64,000 nt of DNA from Thalassovita gelatinovora (GTDB lineage Bacteria > Pseudomonadota > Alphaproteobacteria > Rhodobacterales > Rhodobacteraceae). The notes under the pieces were generated by a model. That model worked only from the letters and a program-made list of their open reading frames with translations. It was not told the DNA's origin and did no database searches. Location: positions 1 through 64,000 of the forward strand of contig NZ_CYSA01000008.1 in NCBI RefSeq assembly GCF_001458355.1. Reading direction: 5' to 3'. Of the stretch, positions 51,412 to 60,282 are shown piece after piece. Within the stretch, counting starts at the first letter, position 1. Every line of letters begins with the position of its first letter. The position numbers and the translations under genes were made by a program.

Positions 51412-52251
51412 GTGGCTGTCGCTGCTTCGATAGAAATCCCGCCAGCACGCGTGCTGGAAATGCAGGATCTGGCTGCGGTGCTGCCCAAGGGCGTACGTGT
51501 TTATCTGCCCGAATTGGGTACGGACAATAACGAAACTTTCGTTGCCGCAGCCTGCGCCTTGCGCGCAATCGGGGCCGAACCGGTGCCGCATCTTGCCGCG
51601 CGCCGGATCGCCTCGCACGCTGCCCTTGAGGCAAGGGTCGCGCGGCTTGCAAGTGAGGCAGGGGTGACGGATGTGCTGGTTCTGGCCGGTAGCCCGCCTT
51701 CGCCGGAAGGCCCGTTTGCCGATTCCATGAAAATCTTGGAAACAGGTGTGTTGGATCGGCATGGGATCACCCATATCGGGGTCGCAGGCCATCCGGAAGG
51801 AAGCCCGCATTTTACAGATGAGGTGGTTCAGAACGCGATGCGCTGGAAGGCGGATTTCGCCATGCGCAGTGACGCCGAGATGCGCATTGTCACCCAGTTT
51901 GGTTTTGATGTGGCGGGGATGGTCCGCTGGTCAGAAGAGATAGCCGCATCAGGGATCACCCTACCTGTACATCTGGGGTTTGCCGGGCCTACAAAACTGC
52001 GTGCGATGCTGCGCTATGCTCGGTCCTGCGGGGTTGGGCCTTCAATGCAGGTGCTGACATCTCGCGGCAATGCGCTGTTGCGTCTTTTTGCAGGCTATGC
52101 CCCCGAACCGTTGGTGCGGGAACTTGAAACTGCATTGGCCAGAATGAAGACGGGCAATATCGCTCAGATCCACCTTTACCCTTTTGGCGGATCCGAGCGC
52201 ACGGCCAACTGGCTGCGCGCCCGGGGAAGCTGGCCCGAGATAAGCGCCTAG
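51412..52251 (+). CDS. Methylenetetrahydrofolate reductase family protein (MetF-like)
   Basis: A 279-residue MTHFR-fold protein: SIEIPPARVLEMQDLAAVLP, where Glu corresponds to the active-site Glu of the SFEFFPP motif; then PHLAARRI, DVLVLAGSPPSPEGPFADS and HIGVAGHPEGSPHFTDEVVQ. Classic MetF uses FAD to make 5-methyl-THF; here several segments diverge, so it might instead run as an oxidase of methyl-THF or bind another folate. GTG at 51412 is chosen for AGG six bases upstream; the TTG at 51406 would overlap the folD stop. Last gene of the operon. Confidence 0.8.
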   Translation: MAVAASIEIPPARVLEMQDLAAVLPKGVRVYLPELGTDNNETFVAAACALRAIGAEPVPHLAARRIASHAALEARVARLASEAGVTDVLVLAGSPPSPEGPFADSMKILETGVLDRHGITHIGVAGHPEGSPHFTDEVVQNAMRWKADFAMRSDAEMRIVTQFGFDVAGMVRWSEEIAASGITLPVHLGFAGPTKLRAMLRYARSCGVGPSMQVLTSRGNALLRLFAGYAPEPLVRELETALARMKTGNIAQIHLYPFGGSERTANWLRARGSWPEISA

Positions 52252-52363
52252 AGGGATGCAGGATGAGCGTTCGATTTCACAGACATTCGTCTTTGCGTAA
52301 TGCGCGCCTTTCTGGGCCGATTTCGACGAAAGTCTTGTAAACAGGACAGAACCTTGTAGGTTT

Positions 52364-53173
52364 TTACCGGTAGACCTGATCAGGACCGGGGAAATTGCGT
52401 GATTTCACATCCTCGGCATAATCCGATACCGCATTTTCAATGGCCGGCCCCAGATTGCCATAGGTCTTGACGAATTTCGGGGTCCACTCATTCAGCCCCA
52501 GCATGTCTTCCAAGACCAGAATCTGACCATCGCAATCGGCGCTGGCACCGATGCCGATGGTGGGGATACCGATCTGTTTGGTGATCTTGGCCGCCAGCGG
52601 TTCGACCATGCCTTCAAGCACGATGGCAAAGGCACCAGCCTCGGTCACGGCCTTGGCGTCAACTTCGTGCAGCGGCCAGCTGTCTTGATCGCGGCCTTGG
52701 GTCTTGAAGCCACCTATCACATGGCTTGACTGCGGGGTCAGTCCGATATGGGCCATCACCGGGATACCGCGTTCGGTCAGAAATCGGATGGTTTCGGCCA
52801 TCCGTGCGCCGCCTTCCAGCTTCACCGCGCCGCAGCCGGTTTCCTTCATGATCCTGGCGGCGTTACGGAACGCCATGGCAGGGCTTTCCTCGTAGGTGCC
52901 AAACGGCATATCGACCACGATCAGCGCTTTCTGAGTGCCGCGCACCACCGCCTTGCCATGCATGATCATCAGGTCCAAGGACACGCCCAACGTGCTTTCC
53001 ATCCCATGCATCACCATGCCAAGACTGTCACCGACCAGAATGAAATCGGCGTATTTGTCGACGATTGCTGCGGTATGGGCGTGGTAAGATGTTAGCGACA
53101 CGATTGGGTCGCCCCCTTTGCGCGCGACGATCTGAGGAACGGTGATACGGCGGATCTGGTTTTGTGCGCTCAT
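52364..53173 (-). CDS. panB: 3-methyl-2-oxobutanoate hydroxymethyltransferase
   Basis: Adds a hydroxymethyl group from 5,10-methylene-THF to 2-oxoisovalerate, first step of pantothenate synthesis. The 269-residue protein shows [80 protein letters not shown], and the catalytic-loop [13 protein letters not shown]. Start overlaps the panC stop by ATGA. Confidence 0.95.
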   Translation of the reverse strand: MSAQNQIRRITVPQIVARKGGDPIVSLTSYHAHTAAIVDKYADFILVGDSLGMVMHGMESTLGVSLDLMIMHGKAVVRGTQKALIVVDMPFGTYEESPAMAFRNAARIMKETGCGAVKLEGGARMAETIRFLTERGIPVMAHIGLTPQSSHVIGGFKTQGRDQDSWPLHEVDAKAVTEAGAFAIVLEGMVEPLAAKITKQIGIPTIGIGASADCDGQILVLEDMLGLNEWTPKFVKTYGNLGPAIENAVSDYAEDVKSRNFPGPDQVYR

Positions 53174-54018
53174 GGCTGGATTACCCTTTGGTCGATCAAA
53201 AGAATGTCGGAAAACTGGACCGATATCATGATGGCCAGCGGTTCAATTATGACCCCGTGAAGACTGTTCAGCCCGTCGGCGGTTACTGTATCCAGACCGC
53301 ACAACTTTGCCCTTGGTTCTGCGGCAATTGTATCGATGATCACATTGCGGATATCGTCAACGGTCGCGCCCGTGCTGCATGCGCGAGCTTCGGCCAGATC
53401 AAGCGACCTGTTCAGCACCACTGCCGCCAAGCGATCAGCTGGTGACAGGCGCTGATTGCGCGAAGACATGGCAAGACCATCTGCTTCGCGTCGCGTCGGC
53501 CCGCCGATGATACCGACCGGCATATGCAGGTCGTGCACCATCTGCCGGATCACCATGAGTTGCTGATAATCCTTTTCGCCGAAAACAGCGACATCGGGTT
53601 GGGCGATGTTGAAAAGCCGGTTCACCACAGAGGTCACGCCACGGAAATGGCCCGGCCGCACCTTGCCATGCAGCATGTTGGCGAGCCGGGTGGTTTCAAC
53701 GATGGTTTCGTCACCGGGGGGATAGATGGTGTCTGCATCGGGCAGAAACACGATGTCGACGCCTGCTTTGTGCAACAGCGCCAGATCGCGATCTTCGTCG
53801 CGTGGATAGAGGTCCAGATCCGCAGCATCGCCGAACTGTGTCGGATTCACGAAGATCGAGACAACGCTGCTGGTCGCATTGGCCTGGGCCAGCCGGACCA
53901 GCGACAGATGGCCGTCATGCAATGCGCCCATGGTCGGTACGAAACCGATGCTTCTGTCCTGACGGCGCAAATCCGCGACGGCGACGCGGCAGTCTTTGAT
54001 GCTGCGACAGATTTTCAT
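53170..54018 (-). CDS. panC: Pantothenate synthetase
   Basis: Joins pantoate and beta-alanine using ATP. The 282-residue protein has [20 protein letters not shown] (HxGH nucleotide site), [51 protein letters not shown] and [12 protein letters not shown] at 54018 is chosen as the family start, with GGGAGGGG upstream; the in-frame TTG at 54039 is not needed. First gene of the panC-panB pair. Confidence 0.95.
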   Translation of the reverse strand: MKICRSIKDCRVAVADLRRQDRSIGFVPTMGALHDGHLSLVRLAQANATSSVVSIFVNPTQFGDAADLDLYPRDEDRDLALLHKAGVDIVFLPDADTIYPPGDETIVETTRLANMLHGKVRPGHFRGVTSVVNRLFNIAQPDVAVFGEKDYQQLMVIRQMVHDLHMPVGIIGGPTRREADGLAMSSRNQRLSPADRLAAVVLNRSLDLAEARACSTGATVDDIRNVIIDTIAAEPRAKLCGLDTVTADGLNSLHGVIIEPLAIMISVQFSDILLIDQRVIQP

Positions 54019-54207
54019 GCCGATTGGCCCCTCCCTCAATATACCGTATATTTACGGTAGTCGTTGCGCAGCAGCAAGGGGGAAAGTCGCGGGGGGAATT
54101 TCATCCATGTGTCGGTTTCACGCGCTCATGGGTCGGCTGGTTCTCGCACGCCGCAGCGCAATCGGTAAAACTCGCAACAACGCAAGGTCCAACGGAGTCG
54201 TCCCGCA

Positions 54208-56703
54208 ATGAAAACCCATGTCAAAGCTCTGGTTGTCGGCGGTGGGGCCGTCGGCGCTTCGATCGCCTATCATCTGGCGCGCGCCGGCTGGTCCGATGTG
54301 ATGCTGCTGGAACGCGACGAGTTGACCTCGGGCTCGACCTGGCACGCGGCCGGGTTGTTGCCGCTGTTCAACATGAGCTATGCCACCACCCATATCCACA
54401 AATATTCTGTCGATTTCTACAAGACGCTGGAGCAGGAAACCGGGCTCAATGCCGGGTTTTCGGTGGTGGGCAACCTGCGCATGGCGCAGACGCAGGACCG
54501 GATGGACGAATACATGCTGTATGCGTCGACGGCGGAAACCTGCGATGTGCCTTTTGAATGGCTCAGCCCGGCACAGATCAAGGACCGTTGGCCGCTGGTG
54601 CGAACCGAGGATCTGAAAGGCGCGATTTTCCACCCGACCGACGGCTATATCAACCCGGCCGACGTCACGATGGCGATGGCCAAGGGCGCGCGGCAGCGCG
54701 GCGTGACCATTGAGCGCAAATGGCAGGTCGACGGCTATGAATGGACAGGGGCCGACTGGAAGGTCACCTGCACCAAGATGGTCGAAAAGGGCGGCAACCT
54801 TGTGTCGAGCGAGGAACAGGTGGTGATCACTGCCGAGCATGTGGTGACCGCCACCGGCAACCACGCACAGCGCACCGCGCGCCTGCTGGGCATCAAGATC
54901 CCGGCGATCCCGGTCGAACACCAGTTCATCGTCACCGAACCCGACCCGGCGCTGGTCGAATACCGCAAGCAGGGCGGCGCCGAACATCCGGTGCTGCGCG
55001 ATGCCGATGCCAAATGGTATGTGCGTGAAGAACGTGGAGGCTGGATTCTCGGCCCGTATGAACGCAATGCCCCGGCGCGGTTCGCTTATGGCGTGCCCGA
55101 CAGTTTCCGCGCCGATCTGTTCCCGCTTGATCTGGACCGGATCGAAGAAGAATACATGTCGATGATCCACCGGCTGCCCAGCTCCGAAACGGTCGGGCTG
55201 AAGGACGATTTCAACGGTCCGATCTGTTACACACCGGATGGCAATCCGTTGGTCGGTCCGGCGCCGGGGTTGCGTAATATGTGGTTGGCAGAAGGTTTCA
55301 GCTTCGGCATTACCGCGGCTGGTGGAACTGGCTATTACTTGGCGCAGATGATGGTCGAAGGCGAGGCCGAGATCGACATGGCAAGCCTCGATCCCAAACG
55401 CTACGGGTCTTGGATGACCACTGAATATGCCGTCCGCAAGAACGAAGAAGCTTACGAACACGTCTTTATCCTGCATCACCCGGATGAGGAACGCGAAGCC
55501 TGCCGCCCCCTGCGAACCTCGCCCGCCTATGACCGGCAGGCTGCGCGTGGCGCACAGTTTGGAAGCGTGAATGGCTGGGAACGTCCCAATTATTACGCCC
55601 CCGAAGGGTTCAAAGATCATGCCGCGCGCAGCTTTCGTCGCGGCGGTTGGTGGCAATATGCGGTCGAGGAAGCCAAGGCGATCCGCGAAGGGGTGGGGCT
55701 AATTGATGCGACCGCCTTTACCAAACACGTGGTCAAAGGACCCGGCGCGACCGCCTTTGTCGATTGGTTCACATGTAATAAATTACCCAAGGTGGGCCGG
55801 ATCAACCTGACCTATGCCTTGACCGATGCAGGCACCACCCGGACTGAATATACCATCGTGCGACTGGGCGAAGACGAATATTACATGGTCTCGGCTGGAG
55901 CCTGGACCGCGTATGATGCCGATTACCTGAAAAAGGCGGCTGCGGATAAAGTGGATGAATTCGGGTATGTCGAAATTCAGGATGTCACCACACAATGGGG
56001 CGTTTTTGCCATCGCCGGACCGAAATCCCGCGATGTGCTGAAAGCGGTGATCAAGGATGGTGACCCCGAAACGGCGCTGTCGAACAAACGTTTCCCATGG
56101 CTCAGCGCGCGACAGATCGAATTGGGCATGTGCCCGGTGAACGCGATCCGGGTCGCCTATACCGGCGAATTGGGCTGGGAACTGCATCACCCGATCGAGA
56201 TGCAGAATTACCTGTTCGATCTGTTGGAACAGGCGGGCGAACAGCACGGCATGAAACTGGTAGGCGCAAGGGCGCAGAATTGGCTGCGGCAGGAAAAGTC
56301 CTACCGCGCGTTCGGCACCGAACTGGGCCGCGATGCGACGCCGCTGGAAGCCGACCTGCCACGGTTCGTGGATCTGTCCAAGGATTTCCATGGCAAGGCG
56401 GCGATGGAAGCCAAGGGTATCCGTTCCAAATGTTGTACCTTGCTGATCGACGGGCCGGCAGACGCTGATCCTTGGGGGCGCGAAGCCCTGTATCTGGGCG
56501 ATGGAACGCGGGTAGGGCGTTTGACCTCGGGAGGGTACTCGGTGGCGTTCAGCAAAAGCATCGGTATGGGCTATGTTCGTCCCGATCTGGCGGTGGACGG
56601 CCAGAGACTCAAAGTCCGGATGTTCGATCAGCTGTGGGATGCAATCGTGGTTTGCGACAGCCCCTACGATCCCAAGAACGAAGCCATCCGCAAGGACGGT
56701 TGA
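54208..56703 (+). CDS. Dimethylglycine/sarcosine dehydrogenase-like FAD and folate enzyme
   Basis: An 831-residue protein with domains in the order DAO (FAD), FAO_M, GCV_T and GCV_T_C. FAD site: ALVVGGGAVGASIAYHLARA; GSTWHAAGLLPLFN contains the His that carries covalent FAD in DMGDH. The C-terminal aminomethyltransferase-like half has GLIDATAFTKHVVKGPGATA, TELGWELHHPIEMQ-type segment ending LGWELHHPIE, and TSGGYSVAFSKSIGMGYVRP. Such enzymes oxidise N-methyl groups and hand the methylene to THF in the second domain. GGTCCAACGGAG precedes the ATG. It ends the catabolic region and fits the folate theme of its neighbours. Confidence 0.88.
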   Translation: MKTHVKALVVGGGAVGASIAYHLARAGWSDVMLLERDELTSGSTWHAAGLLPLFNMSYATTHIHKYSVDFYKTLEQETGLNAGFSVVGNLRMAQTQDRMDEYMLYASTAETCDVPFEWLSPAQIKDRWPLVRTEDLKGAIFHPTDGYINPADVTMAMAKGARQRGVTIERKWQVDGYEWTGADWKVTCTKMVEKGGNLVSSEEQVVITAEHVVTATGNHAQRTARLLGIKIPAIPVEHQFIVTEPDPALVEYRKQGGAEHPVLRDADAKWYVREERGGWILGPYERNAPARFAYGVPDSFRADLFPLDLDRIEEEYMSMIHRLPSSETVGLKDDFNGPICYTPDGNPLVGPAPGLRNMWLAEGFSFGITAAGGTGYYLAQMMVEGEAEIDMASLDPKRYGSWMTTEYAVRKNEEAYEHVFILHHPDEEREACRPLRTSPAYDRQAARGAQFGSVNGWERPNYYAPEGFKDHAARSFRRGGWWQYAVEEAKAIREGVGLIDATAFTKHVVKGPGATAFVDWFTCNKLPKVGRINLTYALTDAGTTRTEYTIVRLGEDEYYMVSAGAWTAYDADYLKKAAADKVDEFGYVEIQDVTTQWGVFAIAGPKSRDVLKAVIKDGDPETALSNKRFPWLSARQIELGMCPVNAIRVAYTGELGWELHHPIEMQNYLFDLLEQAGEQHGMKLVGARAQNWLRQEKSYRAFGTELGRDATPLEADLPRFVDLSKDFHGKAAMEAKGIRSKCCTLLIDGPADADPWGREALYLGDGTRVGRLTSGGYSVAFSKSIGMGYVRPDLAVDGQRLKVRMFDQLWDAIVVCDSPYDPKNEAIRKDG

Positions 56704-56787
56704 TCCAAAACCGCACAGGCGCGCCCATTTAAGTCGTTCTTCGCCTGCCGCTCCGCTCTCCGATTGCCTCCGGCGGGAGTGCTTCAG

Positions 56788-56890
56788 CCAAGATGAAACA
56801 TCAAAGGATTGCTAAATTTCATCTTGGCCCAAATACGCCGGGGTGAATTGGCCGAAGGCCAAGAGGGGCTGGGCCCCTGCCACCCGGCGA
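56788..56890 (-). repeat. Intergenic palindromic repeat, same type as in nnrDE
   Basis: Read on the minus strand: G/C-rich CAGGGGCCCAGCCCCT, a TTGGCC-TTC-GGCCAA hairpin, CCCCGGCGTATTTGGGCCAA, then an A-rich GATGAAA end, as in the copy inside nnrDE (12353-12416). In addition CCAAGATGAAA at 56788-56798 and TTTCATCTTGG at 56817-56827 form an 11-base perfect inverted repeat. It lies in the 245-base gap after the DMGDH-like gene, which holds no other feature. Confidence 0.6.
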
Positions 56891-56948
56891 CTGGCACCTG
56901 AAGTGCCTGTCAGAGAGGTCTTGTGCGCCTGAAACGCGCTCTTGTCGA

Positions 56949-57287
56949 CTACGCCGCGCTCAGTTCGTCAAAGCATTCCAATGCTTTGCCGGCATACATC
57001 GTGGCTGGCCCGCCACCCATCTGGATGGACATTGCCAGAACATCGGACAATTCTTCCCGGGTTGTCCCGGCTTTGATCAGCGCTTCGACATGTAATCCGA
57101 TACAGGCTTCGCAGCGGATTGCCACAGCGATGCCAAGCGCGATGAATTCCTTGGTTTTGAAATCAAGAACGCCTTCTTCTTTCACCGCCTTGGACATCGC
57201 ACCGAACCCTTTGGTTACGTTGGGGATCGTCTTGTAAAGCGTACGTAGGCGGTTGCGGGTTTCAGTCAGGTTTTCGGTCCAGGCCAT
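56949..57287 (-). CDS. Carboxymuconolactone-decarboxylase-family protein (AhpD-like)
   Basis: A 112-residue CMD-fold protein: MAWTENLTETRNRLRTLYKT at the start, then EFIALGIAVAIRCEACIGLH with the CxxC redox pair, and HVEALIKAGTTREELSDVLA. Members with this CEAC motif act as peroxidase or thiol-disulfide partners (AhpD) rather than decarboxylases. ATG at 57287 follows AGGAGCCG. Monocistronic between the repeat and the DUF938 gene. Confidence 0.85.
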   Translation of the reverse strand: MAWTENLTETRNRLRTLYKTIPNVTKGFGAMSKAVKEEGVLDFKTKEFIALGIAVAIRCEACIGLHVEALIKAGTTREELSDVLAMSIQMGGGPATMYAGKALECFDELSAA

Positions 57288-57379
57288 GCTTTCGGCTCCT
57301 TGAATGTGAATTGAGCCCAGCCAAACCATGCCGCAACGCGGCGCGCTTTGATCAAGATCAGATTGACGTCAGGTCCGGA

Positions 57380-58036
57380 TCAGGGGCGGCGGCTAACAAA
57401 GGCCAGATTGTTTGCCGGCATCTCCATCACCCGCACCAGTTCAAGCCCGGCTTGCTGTACCCATTCGATTACATCCCAATCGTCCTTGTATCCGATGTCG
57501 GGGTTCTGGCGGCGCAGGTTGGCATCAAATTCGGCATCGCCTTCAGAGGTGGTTTCCCCGTCGCGCAAAAAAGGACCATAGAGGATGAAAACCCCGTCTT
57601 GGTTCAGGGCCTGCGCAGCCTCAGAAATTACGGTTTGCACCGATTGCGTCGGGATCAGGTGCAGAAGGTTGACCAGCACGATCAGGTCGTGTCCCGCATG
57701 ACTCTTGGACCAGCCGGATACGGCGGCATCAAGGTCGATTGCTGGGCTGATATTACCCAGTTTCATGGCTTTTGCGTGCAGGTCGATGGACCGGCGCCGG
57801 TCTGGCGCAGGATCGCTGGGCTGCCATTGCAAATTCGAAAGACATGCGGCCAACGCACAGGCATGTTCGCCGGTGCCAGACGCGATTTCCAGCGCACGGC
57901 CAGAAAGCGGCGCATGTGCCGACACCAGGGTACAAATAGCATCCTTATTCCGCGCGGCAGAAGGCGCGTACATCCTGCCATCGTTCGATGACTCTGCCAG
58001 AGAATGGGTGTCGGGCAGGGAGAGTTTGTGTGTCAT
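57380..58036 (-). CDS. DUF938 SAM-methyltransferase-like protein
   Basis: A 218-residue Rossmann-fold protein of the DUF938 family. Motif I is ALEIASGTGEHACALA, with WQPSDPAPDRRRSIDL, DLIVLVNLLHLIP and GVFILYGPFLRDGETTSEGD, all typical of the family. DUF938 proteins have no fixed function; SAM binding is inferred from the GTGEH loop. Downstream of the TadE-like genes in the same direction, 72 bases away, so it could be read with them, but has no obvious pilus role. Confidence 0.8.
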   Translation of the reverse strand: MTHKLSLPDTHSLAESSNDGRMYAPSAARNKDAICTLVSAHAPLSGRALEIASGTGEHACALAACLSNLQWQPSDPAPDRRRSIDLHAKAMKLGNISPAIDLDAAVSGWSKSHAGHDLIVLVNLLHLIPTQSVQTVISEAAQALNQDGVFILYGPFLRDGETTSEGDAEFDANLRRQNPDIGYKDDWDVIEWVQQAGLELVRVMEMPANNLAFVSRRP

Positions 58037-58108
58037 GACAGATTTCCTGATCGCGGGCGATGCGGCCCGGTTGGAAAGGTGCCATCCACAGGGACGGAAA
58101 TAAAGAGG

Positions 58109-58507
58109 TCAATTCGAGATGGGGACCAGACGATTGATTTGCAAATCGACCAGATCGATATGCAGCAACGGTGTCGCCATCGACATCGGGTAATAGAGCG
58201 TCAGGTTTTGAAAATCTTTGCCCGCGATGGTCAACTGTTGTGTAACGACCTCCAGCAGGTCGGGATCGAAACCGTCCAGCGATGGCGGCATGTCGACTGT
58301 ATTTGCGTTTGCATTCGGATCCATCAAAATCTGTCGGGCGATTTTGTCAGCGGCGAACCCCAGCTTGTTGTGCAGGTAAAATCCCCGCGCCACATCCAGC
58401 AGTACCACCAACATCACCAGATAGACGCTGCCGACGATGGCAAATTCCAACGCTGCGGCACCGTCTTCTTTGCGGATGAACCGGGATATGAATCGTGACA
58501 GTTTCAT
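58109..58507 (-). CDS. TadE-like minor pseudopilin (second)
   Basis: A 132-residue membrane-anchored protein: RKEDGAAALEFAIVGSVYLV, the TadE/TadG N-terminal helix motif in which the conserved Glu follows AALEF. The rest is periplasmic. TadE and TadF are minor pseudopilins of the Flp/Tad pilus. ATG at 58507 overlaps the stop of the preceding TadE-like gene (ATGA). Confidence 0.82.
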   Translation of the reverse strand: MKLSRFISRFIRKEDGAAALEFAIVGSVYLVMLVVLLDVARGFYLHNKLGFAADKIARQILMDPNANANTVDMPPSLDGFDPDLLEVVTQQLTIAGKDFQNLTLYYPMSMATPLLHIDLVDLQINRLVPISN

Positions 58508-58980
58508 CTTTGTTGCAAGAAAAGAGTTGGAGTGAATTGGATGTTGGGCATGAGCCAACCGTTGTGATGAAACTGACCGTCAAGTTTCAGGAACACGCTG
58601 GTCGGGTCGGTCCCGTTGCAGATGTTGGTGCAAGACACCTGGGACGCACTGACCGTGCCACACGTGCAGAATTGAGTAACCTGAAACGAGGCCTGATCCG
58701 TGCCGAGTCCGGATTCGGCTGTGGTTTCCATCATTTCCAGCGTATCATCGATCGACCCTGTCATCATCGCGACTTGCAAGCCGTTGCGTAGCGCTGCATC
58801 CATGGCCATCCGGTCGGAAATTGATTTACCAACATCAAAAGTCGCCAATGTCATCAGCAACATAATCGGCGCAAGCAGCGCGAATTCCACCACCGAGCTA
58901 CCATTGGTTTCACGCCCAAAGCGGTGCAGAAACGCACGCATTCGCACCCGATACCCCCGGTTTTTTGTGGCAGCGCTCAT
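58504..58980 (-). CDS. TadE-like minor pseudopilin (first)
   Basis: A 158-residue protein with basic start and the TadE helix ETNGSSVVEFALLAPIMLLM, then a periplasmic part with four cysteines in FCTCGTVSASQVSCTNICNG, likely forming disulfides. Directly follows cpaE (3 bases) and overlaps the second TadE-like gene. Part of the Tad pilus operon. Confidence 0.82.
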   Translation of the reverse strand: MSAATKNRGYRVRMRAFLHRFGRETNGSSVVEFALLAPIMLLMTLATFDVGKSISDRMAMDAALRNGLQVAMMTGSIDDTLEMMETTAESGLGTDQASFQVTQFCTCGTVSASQVSCTNICNGTDPTSVFLKLDGQFHHNGWLMPNIQFTPTLFLQQR

Positions 58981-58983
58981 CGT

Positions 58984-60264
58984 TTAACCCGCCCGCGAAC
59001 GCTTCAGCCATTTAGTGGGCTTGAAGCGGGAACTGCTATGTTTTGCCGGGGGAGCACCGGTCAGGGTATAGGCCAGCTTTTCAAACGTATTGCGTTGCTG
59101 ACGGTTGCGCCTGTGCTGGGCGACAAGTGTGCCGTTATTGTCGGCCGCCCCGTATTTTGCGGCGTCGAAATAAAGCAGGTTCGGATCGTTCACATTCAAC
59201 GCGTTGATGAAATCGGACGGTTTGATTTCGGGCCGTTTGGGCTGATTGATCTGGTTCAGTACCAGATGCGGTTTCTTATCTCCGACCCGGATGGTCGACA
59301 GGATGTCGATCACGCTGCGGGTATTGCGCAGGCTGGCCAGATCAGGTGTGGCGGTCAGGATGACTTCATCGGCCAGATGCATCGCTTTGCGGGTCAATGG
59401 GCATATCGTCGAAGGCAGGTCCAGCACCACATAGGGTGACAGAAGCCGCAACAGGTCGATGGCATGGCCCAAAGCTTCGGGTTCAAGATTGTGTTGATGC
59501 TTGGGGAGGTTCGGCCCCGCCAACAGCTTCAGGTGGTCGTCGTAAGGGATCAGCAGCCGTTCCAGTTTCTGATCATCGAGCTTGTCGGTGTTGGATATCG
59601 TACCGATCAGATCCTGTTCGGGTGTTCGGTTCAGACACAGACCCGCCGTGCCATATTCGAAATCGAGATCGGCGAGAATGGCGTGACTGCGGGTTTGCCC
59701 CCCCATCATCCAGGCGATGTTATGGGCCACACTTGACGAGCCGGCCCCGCCGCGGGTGCTGATGAAAGCAAAGACCCGGCCAAGATTCACCTTGTCGGGA
59801 TCGCGAAACATTTCAAACAATGCGGTGATCAGCAGCGGTGCGGTGACCGGAGTTTGAAGGTAATCCGCAACCCCTTGCCGGGTCAGTGCCCGGTAAAGGG
59901 TAATATCGTTCGATGGTCCCACCAGAACCAGTTCGGTTTCTACACGGCAGATTTCAGCGAGGGCGGCCAAACTGGCAAACAGGGTCGAGGCGTCTTCACC
60001 TACCTCGACGATCAACAGATCTGGACTGTCGGTTTCTTCATAGAAATCGAGCGCGGCGTCGATCCCGCCGTTGAACACCTGACAGCGCACCCGCGACATA
60101 TGTCGCGAAGCCTGCATTTGTTCAACGGCAGCCCGAGTAGGACGGGTTGCGACGAAGACGTCGCAAGACATCGAAGGCAGTCGTCCCATTGCCGGCCGCA
60201 TACCATGCGCACCAACCCCTTGTTCAGCATCCAAGTCTGCTGTGAATTTCGAGAAAAATTTCAT
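58984..60264 (-). CDS. cpaE: Tad pilus localisation ATPase CpaE/TadZ
   Basis: A 426-residue protein with an N-terminal receiver-like domain (~60-150, LLIVEVGEDASTLFASLAAL) and a C-terminal ParA/MinD-type domain starting FISTRGGAGSSSVAHNIAW. The deviant Walker A reads RGGAGSSS, lacking the usual GK[ST] lysine, as is common in TadZ proteins, so ATP hydrolysis may be weak or lost. Other ParA landmarks: ILADLDFEYGTAGLCLN and YVVLDLPSTICPLTRKAM. Positions the pilus machine at the pole. Located between cpaB and the TadE-like genes. Confidence 0.9.
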   Translation of the reverse strand: MKFFSKFTADLDAEQGVGAHGMRPAMGRLPSMSCDVFVATRPTRAAVEQMQASRHMSRVRCQVFNGGIDAALDFYEETDSPDLLIVEVGEDASTLFASLAALAEICRVETELVLVGPSNDITLYRALTRQGVADYLQTPVTAPLLITALFEMFRDPDKVNLGRVFAFISTRGGAGSSSVAHNIAWMMGGQTRSHAILADLDFEYGTAGLCLNRTPEQDLIGTISNTDKLDDQKLERLLIPYDDHLKLLAGPNLPKHQHNLEPEALGHAIDLLRLLSPYVVLDLPSTICPLTRKAMHLADEVILTATPDLASLRNTRSVIDILSTIRVGDKKPHLVLNQINQPKRPEIKPSDFINALNVNDPNLLYFDAAKYGAADNNGTLVAQHRRNRQQRNTFEKLAYTLTGAPPAKHSSSRFKPTKWLKRSRAG

Positions 60265-60282
60265 CGTTCAAGCTCCGTCCGT

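Noticed and set aside
54118-55656. A 512-codon open frame on the minus strand opposite the DMGDH-like gene
   Set aside because: It mirrors the strong codon bias of the real plus-strand gene, has no family match, and the plus-strand protein has complete FAD and GCV_T motifs.
58109-58507. The start at 58558 for the second TadE-like gene
   Set aside because: It would add residues that overlap the preceding gene and lack a helix-compatible leader; ATG at 58507 gives the ATGA overlap and family-like start.
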